The position numbers were made by a program, and so were the translations under genes. Positions 49,601 through 60,000 of a DNA stretch of 60,000 nucleotides are shown here, piece by piece (position 1 is the stretch's first letter; each line of letters begins with the position of its first letter). The notes below the pieces were generated by a model. The model saw only the letters and a list, made by a program, of their open reading frames with translations. It had not been told where the DNA came from and made no database searches. Source of the DNA: Lingula anatina (Eukaryota > Brachiopoda > Lingulata > Lingulida > Lingulidae); assembly GCF_001039355.2 (NCBI RefSeq), contig NW_019775712.1, forward strand, positions 70,688-130,687, in the 5' to 3' direction.

Positions 49601-52600
49601 CAACTAATCTTCTTAAGACTAAAAAATCAATTTTGTGTGCGTGTATCCTTGATTTGGGAACAGCTCAAGTTTCCTTAATAATTAGTTCATTCCTTTCAAG
49701 CTCTATAAAGAGAACCCAGAATATTTTACTCATTTGACTCCCAGAAGGATTGTTAACTTTCATAAGACCCTAAGAACAAAGCAGTATCCTGTCTATAATT
49801 TTGTACATGACTTAAGCTATTCATTTTTTTTTCAGAATGATCATGCAAACCATTGTGTAATGATACCAAGAACTGGGCTAACAATTTTCAATAGAAAAGA
49901 TCAATTTGAGACATTTGGGAAATATTATTTCCTTTGCAGTATATCCTTTCCTGTGGAATCATTTCAAAATCAGGAGAATTATTCCAGATCAGGTATTATT
50001 AAACCTTTTTCTAATAAGTGGACAGTAACCACATTGGTTGGTAGTGGACAATGTTCACTCATAAATAAAAAGCAATAATATCACATTTTCCTTATTTCTT
50101 TTTCTCTTGCTATTACACATATTGGGCAATATGACTAAACAAAACGTGTTTTATCTCCTAATTTTTGCAAAAACTTTTTCCATTTTGGCAGCAACTAGAA
50201 TATTGGAGACTTTCTAATTATAAGTTAAAACGCACATCAGAGTTAAAAGAGCTTCCCCAGCTGTCAACATACTGGCAACTGCAGCACATTTAGTATAAAC
50301 TTAATTTCTGTATTGTACACAGAACTGCTTTTTAATATTCAAAACGCCTTTTTTTTATTGCACTACATCTTTTTTATGTCTTTTTTTTGTAGTCCCTGTT
50401 GTACATAACCAGTAGTTTAGAGAGCACACTACTGTAAACTATTCAATGAATTATTATCATCGTGATCATTAATAACTGGATCTCATACATCTGTCCCTAT
50501 AGGGACTCATAGTGGTGATATATGCTGTTTGTTAACAAGCTCTCTAGTCCTGTATCACACCCTCATTTGTCCTGGTAGCACTTCAATGTCCATCTGTTTT
50601 GATTAATTTACCACAGGATGCTGTTATGTATCTAATGTTTTACAAGTGTAATTTACAGTTATGCTGCTTTGAAGACCACCGGAAATCAAAAGTAGCCAAG
50701 ACCATTTCAGGAAATTGAATCTAGCAATGCCCATCACAGGAAATCAAAAATTGTGACAGTATTCAATATAAGAAAATCTTTATTAAAAGAAAAGCACTAA
50801 TAGTCTAGCAGGTATATTAAATTTTTTACTATACATACTGCAGCCACAGTTATCTTTTCTAGTCTCAATCCTTAAACTTTTACAAGTACTTCAGTTTAAT
50901 TGTAAAAATAAAAATAAATAAAATAAAAATCCAACATGCTCAATTAAGCTATTCACTCATTTGTATAGACTAAGGGCAATGTTTCAAAGTATGCTGACAA
51001 ATTACTAGTATAAAAATTAAATATGAGCATTAAACTCTTGGGCAAGACATTTATACATATAATAAAGTACAATAAAATAGAGTCCAACTTACTGCGGGTG
51101 GACTTCCACTGTGATGGACTTGATGCTGAGGATCTGTTCTACTGCCTGATCTATGTTCACATGATTGTCTGTAAGCAGACGCTTCAATGCTTGGAACTTG
51201 GAATGTTTTAATGACTTTTCTGGAAAAATAAGATATATCAACATTTATATTGTATATGTATTTCATATCATTCAATGAATTAAAAAAAATAATGTTAAGC
51301 ATATCGTGGGAACTAAGGTTATCCTGTGTCATATTCTTCACAAAAAGTTGAGAACTTCTTTCATGAGAAAAATACAATCCTGAGATCATATATGGTCATT
51401 TCAAATAGAAAACATTTAATTTCACAAGCATCTTTTTTTTTTGCATACAATGATCATGCTTTACATAAACAAATCTTAAATATTCTAGCACATCATTTGT
51501 AAATAGCGTCTAGTAAGAAAAGGAAAGTTGAATCTGTTATTCTAAAATGCAGCTTTCTTCCTTTTCGCCTGGATGACAAACATCAACCAAATTTCTAACA
51601 AATAAACAAACAGATAAACAAACAAAAAAGTCAGCCTTAAACCCAACACAGTTTACAGGCAGCTGGCCATGGGCAATATCATGACACAGGTACTTAACCA
51701 GTGATTTGTGACTACTGTCCACCCAGCAGCTATTGAAGTAATGGTCATCTTACAATGGCTGCAGCTTGACCACAGGAAATGAGGAGGGCACTGCCCATTA
51801 ATAGGACCAGGCACGGTCTTGTGACCACTAAAAGCTTTTAATTCCTTTTCTCTTACAACAGGTATGTGTTTAATCACATGGTCTACTGTCCACAATTGAC
51901 CACTGTCACCAAGATGACCTCATACCCTCTCCAGGACACTAATTGCTGACCGGTGGACGTGAGGATAAAGATTGTAATCAAGAAGTTTATGAGAATTAAA
52001 TGGCTGTTGATGCAAACTGTGAAGTACATGTTCAGCAATTAAAAACAAAGATCTAAGGTGAACATATATATATATATATATATACATGGGGGGGGGGGGG
52101 GGTGACACATAATTGAAAACAAATTATTTGAAATTCTACTTGGTCATATTGATATGTGCAGTTATTCCAACACCATGAATAGCTATCTGAAAAGAAATGT
52201 CATTTATCTTCTCCGGGTTGGCTAGATTTAAAGTATCTATATAGGTACTAATAATGTCCCAAAGAGCATGAAAACCTAAATAGATTTCATAGTCCATGCT
52301 TTATATTGAACAGTATGCCCTTTACAAAGCATCTGCCTACACTTTTGGAAGACAGTTTTGAACAAACTTGTGGAAAGCTGATAAGCAACTCCAAATTACA
52401 AATCTATAAACATGCTCATGCCATCTATCTCACATCTCCTCACTACCTCACTCAACTCATTCCTATTCTAACATACACACAAAGCTTGCATTAATTTACA
52501 CAACTCAACCTCATCCTTACCCAACATACAGATAACAGTGGACAATAACTGTGAAGAAAGTTGCCACAATAGTACACTGAAATTGGCAACTCAAATTTCC

Positions 52601-54403
52601 TATTGGAACATTGTCACCTGCATGGGAACAGGAGAACCAAAACACACCCGAGACCTCACAATTTACCATATAGAAACCCTCTATCAAAGCCACTGGCCTG
52701 GGTTTTGTTGTGGTGGGAATTCTACAAAAATTACAATTCCTATTGTGTAATAAATGATACTTTACTTATATTAATTGAGGCAATCCTCTTAAATGTCAAA
52801 GCTGGCTATAGCAATACTAGTAAATATCACGCAGGGTTGGTAAACCATGACAGAGGTATTGCAAGGCATATTTCACTTTATAGTGACCCTAAATATCACA
52901 TGTACCAGCATGTTTTTGTCTGCCCAGTAAATCCTGGCAGTTAATAACACAGTCCAACCCACTGTGAGCCTTTAAGAAATGCTACATTCAGTAAATTGTC
53001 CATAATGGCCCTGTTTAGCTAAGTGTTGCGTAAGTACATCCTTCACCACAGCTAGAGGTCTGAGCCTTCTCTCCAGGGGCTGTGTTGTAGCATGCTTGCT
53101 TCTATCACACACTGGATTTAATACTGAGATGTCAAGATAGGAAAGGTGAGAAATAACAAGATAAAAAAAGAAAAAAGAAAAAAAGAGCTAATTTATTCAC
53201 ACAACTTTAGGAGAAATCTGTTTAATTCGAGTATCCCTGAATCATTTCATGGCAGATTTAATCAACTGGTTTCTTTGATCTTTACCAACTCATGTAATAT
53301 CCTCTTCTAAATATCAATTTCAAGCATACAAGTCGAGTACTTCAGTCTCTTTTACTTCCACACAGAAATTTCACATATCACAACTTAAGAGTTTTTTTTT
53401 CGCGAATAATAGAATAAGCTGCATACCGAGTCAAATCAACCAAGGCAGCTGGTCAATGGAGAAAAAATTAGTTACAACTGCTGAATAATTAATGAAGTTA
53501 TATTTTTCAGTTATCTTTCAGTAATCACTAAAACTCTGGCGCTCAAGAAGTGTCAGCTATAAGGAAATCTGTCTAGCCAGGTAATATTAACATACTATAT
53601 TTGCATACAATGACACAGAAAGTGCTTCCATTTTAATTGATCTTAGTCATTCCAGGGTGAATCCCCCTCTATACCTGAGACATCCCTGATACTATCAGGT
53701 GTATGACTGTTACGTACGTACGTGGTCATCAGTAAAAGTGTCACATGGGGCATTCCCATACCTGCATACTTTAACCCCCAGGAATACTGTGTGTTCATTT
53801 CAGCCTTTCTTATAGCTGAAGGTGCCATTTATTTACCAAGTAGTTCATTGGTCAGGTGTTTCTAAAGATGGAATTATAATTATTAAAAACCATATAAATG
53901 ATACCTAAGGCCACTTTTTTTATTGCAAATCAATGTCACTTCTTTTTTTGCTGCAAGCGATGTTTGAGGAATGAAAATATGCTGATACGATAATGGTGAT
54001 ATGTTAATGACTTTTAATACTGTATGTTTAAGTTATGAATTTTTGTACTGGAAAATGAGTTCAGGATCTCCAGTATTTTAATGCCTTTCAATAAATTAAA
54101 TGTGCAAATGCTCCACCTACAATAAAGTGCAGCTCACTGCCAAATTGCTTCATCACCTACTTATACTAGTATGTTACAATGAATAAACTATGTATGAATA
54201 AATATGAATCTTCTTGAATACTCCCCGACTATGAAACGGAAATTTAACCTTTTAGTATCAGAAACAATCCTACAAAGAGATAATAACACAAATCACACTT
54301 CCTACTCTAACTGATTAAAACCACAACTGTTCAGAAAGATTATAACATAATCAAATACAAACTCAAAAGATAAGTGCATTTAGTTGATAAGGAATGCTCT
54401 TTA

Positions 54404-54439
<36 letters not shown>

Positions 54440-57400
54440 GACACACACACGTACACACACACGCACATTGTGCCATATTACCCATGACAAGTACAAAATT
54501 TCCAACAATGAAATAACTCAATTATTTCATATTGTATCATTGGATTAGACCAGCCAACAGTACAAAAGAATACTTTCCGTATACCCTGCATTAATCTTTA
54601 CTTGTTCTTGGCCCAGGAGGTAAATGCACAATCTTTTCATGACTAGGCCAGAATAGGAGACTTTCATAGTAATTTCCCTGGATCAAGTCACATTAGCAAC
54701 CACTGTGATATTGTCCATGCACAGCAAGTACACAACATTAACGAGGAGATTGCACAATTTTCTCTAATACAACGTGAAACAATATTCTTTTACTAACGAG
54801 AAGAACATTGATGTAAACATGTACTTCTTAGCAGCTGACTGCACTCATCAAGACTGTAATTAGTGTTAATTAGCAGTTAAGTTAACTGTTATACTGATTG
54901 TATCTACATGTAGAAGTCATACACTCCCGCCAGGAATTTTATCAGCTGATCTGCTGGTGTATAATTCCACAAAAATTTCATCTCCAGGAAAAGCGAAAAC
55001 ATACTAGTAATTCTATCCTTTAGTCAAGCTGTCAAGATGTTGCAAATCAATAAGCAAGTTACATTTCTACTTATGACAGCTGCTGTAATATTAAAGCTTA
55101 TGACAGCAGGTATGATATTAAAATGCTAATACTTAAATGAACTAGTAAATTTCAACATTTTGCTAAAATAACATCCCTTTTTACCATGCAAATACCGTTT
55201 TGAAAATTTCTCAAGTATAAAAATTATTTATAATTTGGTAGTAAAATTAAAACAGTTCTGTCATTAAAATATTTTGAGATTGTAAACTTGACAATCAAAG
55301 GAACAAAAATGTTTTAATTTATGGTGATGATTATTCTGACCTTCCATAAAAAAAGATATTAATTCAATCCATTTATGAGTAGTCACCTTAAAAGATTTTT
55401 TGTTTAATCAGTTGTTTTAATTCATCTAAGGGAGTATTTAAAAACTAACTGACATTTATTCCCATCAGCTCCTACATTGTTTGAGACATTTTTCAGGATA
55501 TTCAAACTCTCACTCATGCAGCGTGCTAAAACCAAAGCACACTACATATATATAGAATATACTATATATAGAAGGCCCAAAAACATGTACAATCTTCTAA
55601 ATCTTGATTGTGCTCAAAAATGCAGTCAGAGACTCGGAGACAGTTTTCTCTTTCATACTCTATCCTGATCATACACCATAAAATGGTTTCACAAAATTCC
55701 CCCATAGATAAAATATTCTACATATTTTCTGCGGCTATCTGTGAAGATGGTTGGCCATGCATATCATAAGTCACTTTTATCTGTATTATACTTAAACTCC
55801 CACACATTTCTCGAACTTCCTTTTCTCATATACCATAAATAGAGCTTGGGTAACAAGTGGTTATTGGATTCATAACAATGGTCACAACTTTTTTTGAGAT
55901 AAACCAATGACTTATATATCCTTAATCTTGATGAATCACAAAATTATTTCACCACATATGATTTGACTTTTCTCTTCTGAAAGAGATTTCTATTTAGAAC
56001 ATTCTATCTGCCACAGTAATGTACTAACCCAATAGAAAACTTACCAACATTCTGTGTTTTTTCACCAATACTGGCCTTCTTGTTGGTACAAATCCTTTCC
56101 AACTTGTATCCAAAAATAAGAATTAACAGGCAAGACATCATGGCAAATGTTCAGTTACTAATTCCAGTACCTAGCACGGCAGACCAGTGCTAGGACTCTC
56201 TGACCACCAGAACTGTATTTTACACCTGTATAGAGACCAATAACCTGTAGGGAAACACCTTCGCTGAGAGCCCTATAATGATACTGCCTGTCACTTCACA
56301 CTGTAGACCATGTGCTACCACTGAAAACCCCCAGCTGTCTCCTTCGACCAATCGCAGCCTTGGGATGTGTCACATGACCATAATATGATTAAATGGACCA
56401 TCAGATTATAGAGGTTGGCCTCTGTATTCTGTAGTCAGGTGAATAAGGAATATTTCAAAGTGAAAGGAGATTAAAGAGGTACAATCAGTAATTAATCATT
56501 GCACAATCCCGGCCGATATTTTCTCATATTGACGGAGGCATAGTCAGCATTCTTTCTAGAAAGTGGTGTGGGGTGGAAATCAATTCTCTTGTTTTGACTC
56601 ATAACACGGTTACACCATGTGTTTTCATCATTCGTTCACACTAATTTCATCACACATGAAACATGAATTTTTAATGAAGTTCATTGAAGGAGCTTTAAAT
56701 AGAATTTATAAAACTGCAACTGTTCTTCAAAATGATTCATTTAGTACCTGATGTCATGGATTTCAATGAAAAAGATATTTCAAATCTTTAATTTGGTAGA
56801 AAATAATCTCTTATCAACAAATGCCTGTGAAAACTACATAAACCTTTACATTAAATCATATATTAAAAGGGGAATATAATTGAAAAATAAAATATTTTAA
56901 ATACTAATATTTAGACTTATATTTCCATCAACATGCAGTTAATGTTTTTAACCATTTAAAAAATTAAATGTGGTTCCCAGTATATACTTTTTTAATAGAT
57001 AATATAAAAATTAAAGGCCATACTCCTGAAACTTTCTCTTGTCACTCAAGAGTATGGAAAATTAAAGTAATTCAATTTTCTGTCCGTCTCCTACTTGGAC
57101 TATGAATTATACTTGACAGGAGAGACAAAACTGAAGTCTGTACTTCTCAGGATGCATCTCCTCAGTTTCCCACTTAACAAATATCCTCAAGCCTCTTTCT
57201 TAATGGCAACATCCTCAATTAAATTAGGTCAATTCTGATAGAGTCTATTTTAATGAAAATCACAATGTCCAAGCTTTTGAGAGATAGAGATGGTGGGGAA
57301 AAGAGGGAGAGGAAGAAGGTGAGAGTAATTAGTCTTTAAAAAAAAAGCGAAAAAACATAATAAATAACATACAAAAACAAGGCAGCAAAGCTGTCAAAAG

Positions 57401-59988
57401 TACAAACACCAAGACAAAAAAATAATCCAATCAAGTTGGTTTGTCAATTTGCCAAACTGATAAAATATGCTGATTAAAAAAGAATGACACAGGCAACGGC
57501 TACATGTACAGACACATCTAGGACCCCATTCCTACAGATTTTAGATCGATCTAACCCAGTGGGGAGTCTCACTAGATTACTATCAGCATGTCTGTCCTAC
57601 CTACTAAAAGCTGTAAGGGGGTAATTAACTTCATTGCGCGGTCATCTGACAGCAATTTAGTGTGAACCCCCAGGGAGTTAGGTCGATCTAGTTGGATCGA
57701 TCTAAATCTCCGGGAATGTGGTCTAGGTCTATACATAATGAAAAGTCATTTATTATTTGGTACATTTAACCAACAACCATATGATGCTGAAATCAACATA
57801 AATGTGTGATTCCTGCCATCTCACTGAAGGATCTGCCGTTAATCCTTTCACACCTACAACTGCTTCTATACAAACAATCAGGTACAAGCAGACAGGATGA
57901 GCAGAGAGGACGGCACAGTCTGTCCAAATCATCATGGCAACCATAGATACCATAAAACGTAGAGAGAAACACCATACAAGTGTTAGCACCCTAGGTGGAG
58001 ACAAGACTGATATGTTTATCTCAAGGATTACAGAGAGAGGGGAAGATCCAATCTTCTGTCACTCCCTGCATTTCCAGGAAATACTCTTCGTGGTTCGGAC
58101 ACTAAAGTAAACACATGTTGTGCCACAACTTAACCACTATTTATCCTGAAATGCTTCGATATCTTGCTCCATTTCAGTTAAGTTATAGCTTGGACGTATA
58201 TCATATTTCTAAATGTAAGCAAGTCACTTTTTTCTGACATGACAAGCCAGTTGAGGTAGTATTCCCCTATTTGTCAAATTGCCTTGCTTGTTTAGTTAAG
58301 GCTACATAGCTCAATACAGATAAACTAAACCACATTTTTCCCTTATTGTTCCACACTAGTATGAAATAACATTCAATTTCTAGTAATAAAAATATTCTTC
58401 TGGTGCATTTAAGGTCTTGGGTAAAAAAACTGTTAAACATTTGATTTTTTTGTCTGTATCTGTCCTTGTTAAAATATGTTTCAGTAACTCTGGTATTTTA
58501 ACACTGCTGCAAAGAGCCCTAATCATGACTGCGGCATTCACCAGGATCATTCAGGGAATATGTATTGATAGGCTATTTGTAACAAAAACCTGTTGGCAGA
58601 CCTCCAGTTTGAATGTTTCATACAGCTGTATTCCCAATACCCATCTTTACTTCTCTTAAACATACACTGTGTTTTGTTTTATATTGTGATTCTACACATT
58701 TTAACACCCTACTTAATTACATAGAAACAATATACTAGTAATCATAAATTGAAAAAAGAAAAAAAAAAATTAAGATAACATTTAAATGTTTTCCATGAAT
58801 GTTTTCTCAGAACATTAAACTTATGTTTTCCAAAACTCATTTGAAAATGTTGAAAAAACATTTTTAATACCATACAAAATTAGGTAATAAAATATTTTTA
58901 TAATAATTGCAAAAACATTTTAATAAAGTTTCAAAAACATTTTAGCGTTTTCTGGGTTGTCTTCAGTGTGTTAGCTGCACCCTTGATTAGTGCACATTCC
59001 AACAAATCTCACCCATCACAATTTTTTCTCCCAGTCAAGGATCATGAAAATCATTTGTGAATTTCATCATCATATTTTTACACTATTTACAAAGCTATTG
59101 GTTGGATTTTGTCTTGGGCAATGTTCAAAATAGAAGTTATTGATTGTACTAGCAGGATCAGTCTACATCAGCGAAGTTTCACTCTAAGTGCAGTGAATAT
59201 AATCAGCTCAATTGTCTGGCAAGCCCACTTTTAACTTAATCTACTTGTCTGGGTAAAGTCGGAAAATCTTTGTTGTGATTTGGTTCATGTTGCCTTGAAA
59301 GGGGCCTGCCAGACAATTAAGCTGATTACATTGACAATCCCTCAGTTAGAATCCCCTCCTCCCCAGAGAGATTGATCCTGCTACTTTGATAACTTCTATT
59401 CGGAGTGCAGATTTAGGGGACAAGAATACCTTTCATAAACTTTGTACCATAACAAAATATTCCATAAATTCCAAATATTTTCCCACAATCAAATATCGGA
59501 AACCAGTCACAGATTTACAATCCAAAAATCCATTTTTTTAGCTCTAAGTTTTAGAGACATTCATGTAACGGAGAAACAGACAGACAGGTTAATTTTCTAG
59601 ATGGTAAAAAAGTTATCTATGATACAATGGGCTTATAGATGGCAAAAGTGTCAACAGTTTAAGACAGAGCATACCTTGAACAAAAATAGCAAATTGCTGA
59701 AATTTCCATTTTTATTTCTGCTACATAAAGGTCTAACATGTATTGTATCCCTTAAAAAAATAAGAGAAAAAAGTTATTGGAGCTTAAGTCCAGTTACCTA
59801 AAAAATGATGGCATTAATGATAAAAACTTACCAATAGCTCGTGTTCTTGGAGCACCAACCTGCTCCCCATAGCATATTCTTAGGAGCTCACACTTCCCTG
59901 TGACCTTCCGCAGCAACCACTTCAGCATGGGGTGCAGCAGGGTAAAGTAGACGGCATACCAGACACGATTACACAGCACAGAAAACAT
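40208..59988 (-). CDS. ELMOD2: ELMO domain-containing protein 2, ARL2/ARF GTPase-activating protein, 7 exons, 303 residues
   Basis: Exons in coding order: 59988-59832, 51219-51093, 45510-45381, 44302-44169, 42164-42096, 41049-40916, 40368-40208; all junctions are GT-AG and in phase. ELMOD proteins stimulate GTP hydrolysis by ARL2 and ARF-family GTPases, and human ELMOD2 acts at mitochondria, ER and lipid droplets. The N-terminus has the family motif WLLRKVTGKCELLRI. The ELMO core in exon 4 reads WGDIGFQGDDPMTDFRGMGL, with the Arg of DFRG as catalytic finger, and exon 3 has GYREFITELESVRKTPYSSE. The C-terminal part contains YSFAIVGINLTG and HEFDKFW, both typical of the family. The length is close to vertebrate ELMOD2 (about 293). 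The start ATG has an in-frame TAG three codons upstream. Introns 1 and 2 are long (8.6 and 5.6 kb). ELMOD1/3-like identity is the main alternative. Confidence 0.93.
41785..42056. mobile_element. MITE family A, diverged copy 5 (inverted)
   Basis: GGGTTCCCATGCCTAGATCG at the left and TCTGGGAATGGTCTC at the right, with CTCGCTAAATTGCTTTCAGC inside. It is longer and more diverged than the other copies, with an inserted TTAGTA repeat. It lies within 30 bp of ELMOD2 exon 5. Confidence 0.65.
43608..43692. repeat. (CT)n and (GT)n microsatellites
   Basis: A short CT run, a spacer, then about 21 GT units in intron 4 of ELMOD2. A G run follows at about 43894-43910. Confidence 0.95.
44093..44146. repeat. 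Tandem duplication of a 26-28 bp unit
   Basis: GGGGTATATTATAATACAAA plus TCATTA occurs twice in a row, identical, about 20 bp past the donor of ELMOD2 exon 4. Confidence 0.9.
46271..46296. repeat. A-run
   Basis: About 26 A residues in ELMOD2 intron 2, with no element recognised next to it. Confidence 0.85.
47262..47915 (-). mobile_element. Dispersed repeat family C, longest copy, about 650 bp
   Basis: The ends carry inverted repeats: AAAGTCATAATAACTCTTCG on the left and, inverted, AAAGCAATAATAACTCTTCC on the right. The inside holds the family core GTTGACCATTGGTAAGTACG (minus strand), the palindrome ATCTCTTAAGAGAT at about 47430, and ACATTGTAAACAAC near the right end. It is CpG-richer than its surroundings. 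No transposase frame is seen, so it is probably non-autonomous. ELMOD2 intron 2. Confidence 0.65.
52060..52102. repeat. (TA)n plus G run
   Basis: About 11 TA units, a short spacer and 14 G residues, in ELMOD2 intron 1. Confidence 0.95.
54404..54436. repeat. (CA)n microsatellite
   Basis: About 16 CA units with imperfect CA-rich sequence on the right, in ELMOD2 intron 1. Confidence 0.95.
56045..56141 (-). CDS. ELMOD2: Candidate alternative first exon of ELMOD2
   Basis: Within intron 1, an ATG at 56141 opens 32 codons beginning MMSCLLILIFGYKLERIC, then a consensus donor GTAAGTTTTC after GTT G. The exit phase (1) is the same as in the normal first exon, so it joins to exon 2 as Glu-KSLKHSKF. 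The segment YKLERIC-x(12)-NVEKSL lines up with CELLRIC-x(11)-AIEKSL of the main form. An in-frame TGA lies four codons before the ATG and no acceptor is visible, which supports a first exon rather than an internal one. The variant would lack the basic WLLRKVTGK segment and start with a short hydrophobic stretch. Not proven without transcripts. Confidence 0.6.
57522..57726. mobile_element. MITE family A, copy 4
   Basis: A well preserved copy: GACCCCATTCCTACAGATTT at the left, GGGAATGTGGTC at the right, TCTCACTAGATTACTATCAG and CTAAAAGCTGTAAGGGGGTA inside. CTAG occurs at both outer edges, consistent with a TA target. ELMOD2 intron 1, about 1.4 kb upstream of the alternative first exon. Confidence 0.85.
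59129..59400. mobile_element. 272-bp inverted-repeat MITE, distinct family
   Basis: The left end AATAGAAGTTATTGATTGTA then AGCAGGATCAGTCT matches the inverted right end AATAGAAGTTATCAAAGTAG then CAGGATCAATCT. Inner arms also pair (CAGCTCAATTGTCTGGCAAG against CAGCTTAATTGTCTGGCAGG). It lies about 430 bp from ELMOD2 exon 1. Confidence 0.8.
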
Positions 59989-60000
59989 GAGGGACTAGGA

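Larger units (their letters stand above)
51221..56044. other. Proximal part of ELMOD2 intron 1
   Basis: No exon with good splice sites was found on either strand, apart from the alternative first exon that bounds it. Microsatellites lie at about 52060-52102, TA followed by a G run, and 54404-54436, CA. Confidence 0.5.

Noticed and set aside
49734-50078. 114-codon plus-strand frame in an ELMOD2 intron
   Set aside because: AT-rich, no homology that I recognise, and no promoter or splice context.
52538-52944. Overlapping plus-strand frames of 70 and 113 codons
   Set aside because: No family motif; two overlapping frames without splice sites suggest chance.
1-60000. CRISPR arrays, operons, ribosome binding sites or prophage
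   Set aside because: The DNA is eukaryotic with spliced genes; the regular repeats are microsatellites and MITEs, with no spacer pattern.

Overview
The window is animal nuclear DNA from a draft assembly. The genes are split into many short exons with GT-AG introns, and the sequence is AT-rich. It is full of microsatellites and small inverted-repeat elements, and has one run of 152 N. Splice phases were checked by hand at every junction of the three main genes and all of them close. The gene content (an ELMOD2 orthologue, a glycine-receptor-like anion channel, and an unfamiliar CCCH zinc-finger gene) fits a bilaterian invertebrate. I would guess a marine deuterostome or lophotrochozoan, but nothing here fixes the species.

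Layout. (1) 957-14979, minus strand: a complete 20-exon gene for a predicted 1018-residue protein that I do not recognise. It begins with two CCCH zinc fingers, then a charged coiled coil, a conserved block, three tandem copies of a two-exon acidic module, a helical region, a Cys-rich knot and an LRR-like tail. (2) 15200-26898: about 11.7 kb with no convincing gene. It holds mobile-element fragments, two tRNA-derived SINE heads, a duplicated segment with TATA and TGATTGACAG motifs, and one orphan exon-like segment. (3) 26899-38043, plus strand: a complete 8-exon gene for a 400-residue Cys-loop anion channel subunit, closest to glycine receptor alpha. (4) 38044-40207: a short convergent spacer. 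(5) 40208-59988, minus strand: a complete 7-exon ELMOD2 orthologue of 303 residues, plus an apparent alternative first exon at 56045-56141 that has the same splice phase and encodes a different N-terminus.

The three genes do not form a pathway. The CCCH gene and the channel gene are divergent; the channel and ELMOD2 are convergent. No operon logic applies. Much of the intronic and intergenic sequence is non-autonomous transposon material: at least five structural MITE families, one with a clean 9-bp target duplication and one a nearly perfect 252-bp palindrome flanked by TA.

The points I consider most worth a second look are the undescribed CCCH protein with its phase-symmetric tandem exon-pair duplication, the ELMOD2 alternative first exon, two splice acceptors whose pyrimidine tracts are microsatellites, unusual pore and loop C residues in the channel, and the duplicated TATA/TGATTGACAG segment upstream of the channel gene.
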